Positions 63,561 through 64,000 of a stretch of DNA of 64,000 nt are shown in pieces. Where the stretch lies: positions 58,454 to 122,453 of the forward strand of contig NZ_JAGFVM010000031.1 of NCBI RefSeq assembly GCF_017599325.1. Direction: 5' to 3'. The DNA comes from Marinilactibacillus kalidii. Lineage in GTDB: Bacteria; Bacillota; Bacilli; Lactobacillales; Carnobacteriaceae_A. The notes beneath the pieces were generated by a model. It was given only the letters and a program-made list of their open reading frames with translations. It did not search any database and was not told where the DNA came from. Position 1 is the stretch's first letter. Each line of letters begins with the position of its first letter. The translations under genes were made by a program, and so were the position numbers.

Positions 63561-64000
63561 CCTACATCAAATGATATGCAAAAAGTACTCGATATTCAAG
63601 ACAAAAATCTCTTATTTGAGGAAGATTGCGTTTCTTATGCACTCTTTAAAAATCATTACTGTAAATTTATCTACTGTACGCTCTCTTACATGCCTACGGC
63701 ATGTAAACATTGTGGAGAACCCAATCAGAACTATTCTATTTATAAAAACGGATCTCAGACTTCCAGCGTTACTTTCCCAACAACAGGTGTCACTCCAACT
63801 TACCTTAATGTGAAGAAACAGCGGTTCAAATGTAAGAACTGTCAGAGAACGTTTACTGCTTCAACACCCATCGTACAGGAGAACTGCTTCATTTCAAACT
63901 TTATCAAAGCGGCTGTTCTCGTAAACGCTTCTGAAGCTCGATCTGTCAAAAACATCGCTTTAGAGACCCATGTTTCTGCTACAACGGTTCAAAGACTGAT
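63558..64000 (+). CDS. ISL3-family transposase, N-terminal part (cut by window end)
   Basis: About 147 residues are visible, running off the window. A TTG start lies seven bases after GGGGG. The N-terminal zinc-finger region has two CxxC pairs (CKHCG and CKNCQRTF), separated by strand-rich sequence, and a helix-turn-helix follows (VKNIALETHVSATTVQRLI). This is the layout of ISL3-family transposases before their DDE catalytic domain, which would lie beyond 64000. No frameshift is seen in the visible part, so the element may be intact. Confidence 0.85.
   Translation, partial: MPTSNDMQKVLDIQDKNLLFEEDCVSYALFKNHYCKFIYCTLSYMPTACKHCGEPNQNYSIYKNGSQTSSVTFPTTGVTPTYLNVKKQRFKCKNCQRTFTASTPIVQENCFISNFIKAAVLVNASEARSVKNIALETHVSATTVQRL

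Larger units (their letters stand above)
63431..64000 (+). mobile_element. ISL3-family insertion sequence, left part
   Basis: The transposase-type reading frame at 63558 and the preceding non-coding leader mark an insertion sequence entering from the right end of the window. The likely left end is the GGTTCTATAA at 63431, directly after the adhE terminator, because ISL3-type ends commonly begin with GG; the right end is outside the window, so the boundary is not proven. Near the left end a terminator-like hairpin (63444-63477) could block read-through into the element from adhE. Confidence 0.7.

Noticed and set aside
1..64000. CRISPR arrays, prophage genes, toxin-antitoxin pairs and tRNA or rRNA genes
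   Set aside because: No regularly spaced repeats, phage structural genes, paired small toxin-like genes or cloverleaf-like sequences with typical T-loop motifs were found on reading the intergenic regions.

Overview
The window is one continuous chromosomal stretch from a low-GC Gram-positive bacterium of the order Lactobacillales. Evidence for this: AddB (RexB) has the lactic-acid-bacterial form without iron-sulfur cysteines; mixed-acid fermentation genes (pflB/pflA/adhE) and phosphotransferase sugar uptake are present; gene strings such as rnc-smc-HAD-ftsY-ylxM-ffh and rpsP-khpA-rimM-trmD-rplS follow the Firmicutes order; most genes have strong AGGAGG sites. The very acidic secreted and anchored proteins would fit a salt- or alkali-tolerant genus of the Carnobacteriaceae (Marinilactibacillus/Alkalibacterium-like), but that placement is inference.

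Layout. 1-9.3 kb: end of a Nif3/YqfO protein, pepT, then addB-addA. 9.4-12.2 kb (minus strand): three exported envelope proteins, namely a DUF4015 glycosidase-like protein, a NodB-type deacetylase lipoprotein and a YkyA-type lipoprotein. 12.3-16.1 kb: lspA, an RluD-type pseudouridine synthase and pyrR, facing rqcH. 16.2-19.8 kb: a MarR regulator with an ECF-transporter S component, YrrS, and a DUF697 GTPase. 19.9-25.4 kb: a beta-glucoside PTS operon (IIB, IIC, IIA, GH1 phospho-glucosidase) and a LicR-like PRD activator, with a candidate operator and cre site in front. 25.6-36.8 kb: RNase III, chromosome condensation, signal-recognition-particle and ribosome-maturation genes. 36.9-43.3 kb: hydrolase, OsmC, nucleotidyltransferase, M16 peptidase and two conserved-looking unknowns.

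43.3-48.8 kb is the irregular part. It is AT-rich, with small membrane proteins, a membrane-protein gene lacking an ordinary start, a GNAT enzyme, a frameshifted esterase, an aldo/keto reductase and long stretches with repeats but no gene. 48.9-56.2 kb is a lysine/diaminopimelate operon (aspartokinase, asd, dapA, dapB, dapH, N-acetyl-DAP deacetylase, alanine-racemase-like protein) behind a lysine riboswitch and terminator. 56.3-63.4 kb holds Mn-pyrophosphatase and the anaerobic pyruvate/ethanol module pflA-pflB (minus) divergent from adhE (plus), with a Rex-like operator between them. The window ends inside an ISL3-family insertion sequence.

Most of the content is core metabolism. I see no CRISPR array, prophage, toxin-antitoxin pair or obvious defence system. 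The points most worth a second look are the racemase-like gene closing the lysine operon (no dapF, lysA or aminotransferase here), the two frame disruptions in the 43-48 kb region, the orphan terminators and perfect inverted repeat near 45.4 kb, and the candidate operators in front of the PTS, MarR and adhE/pfl units.
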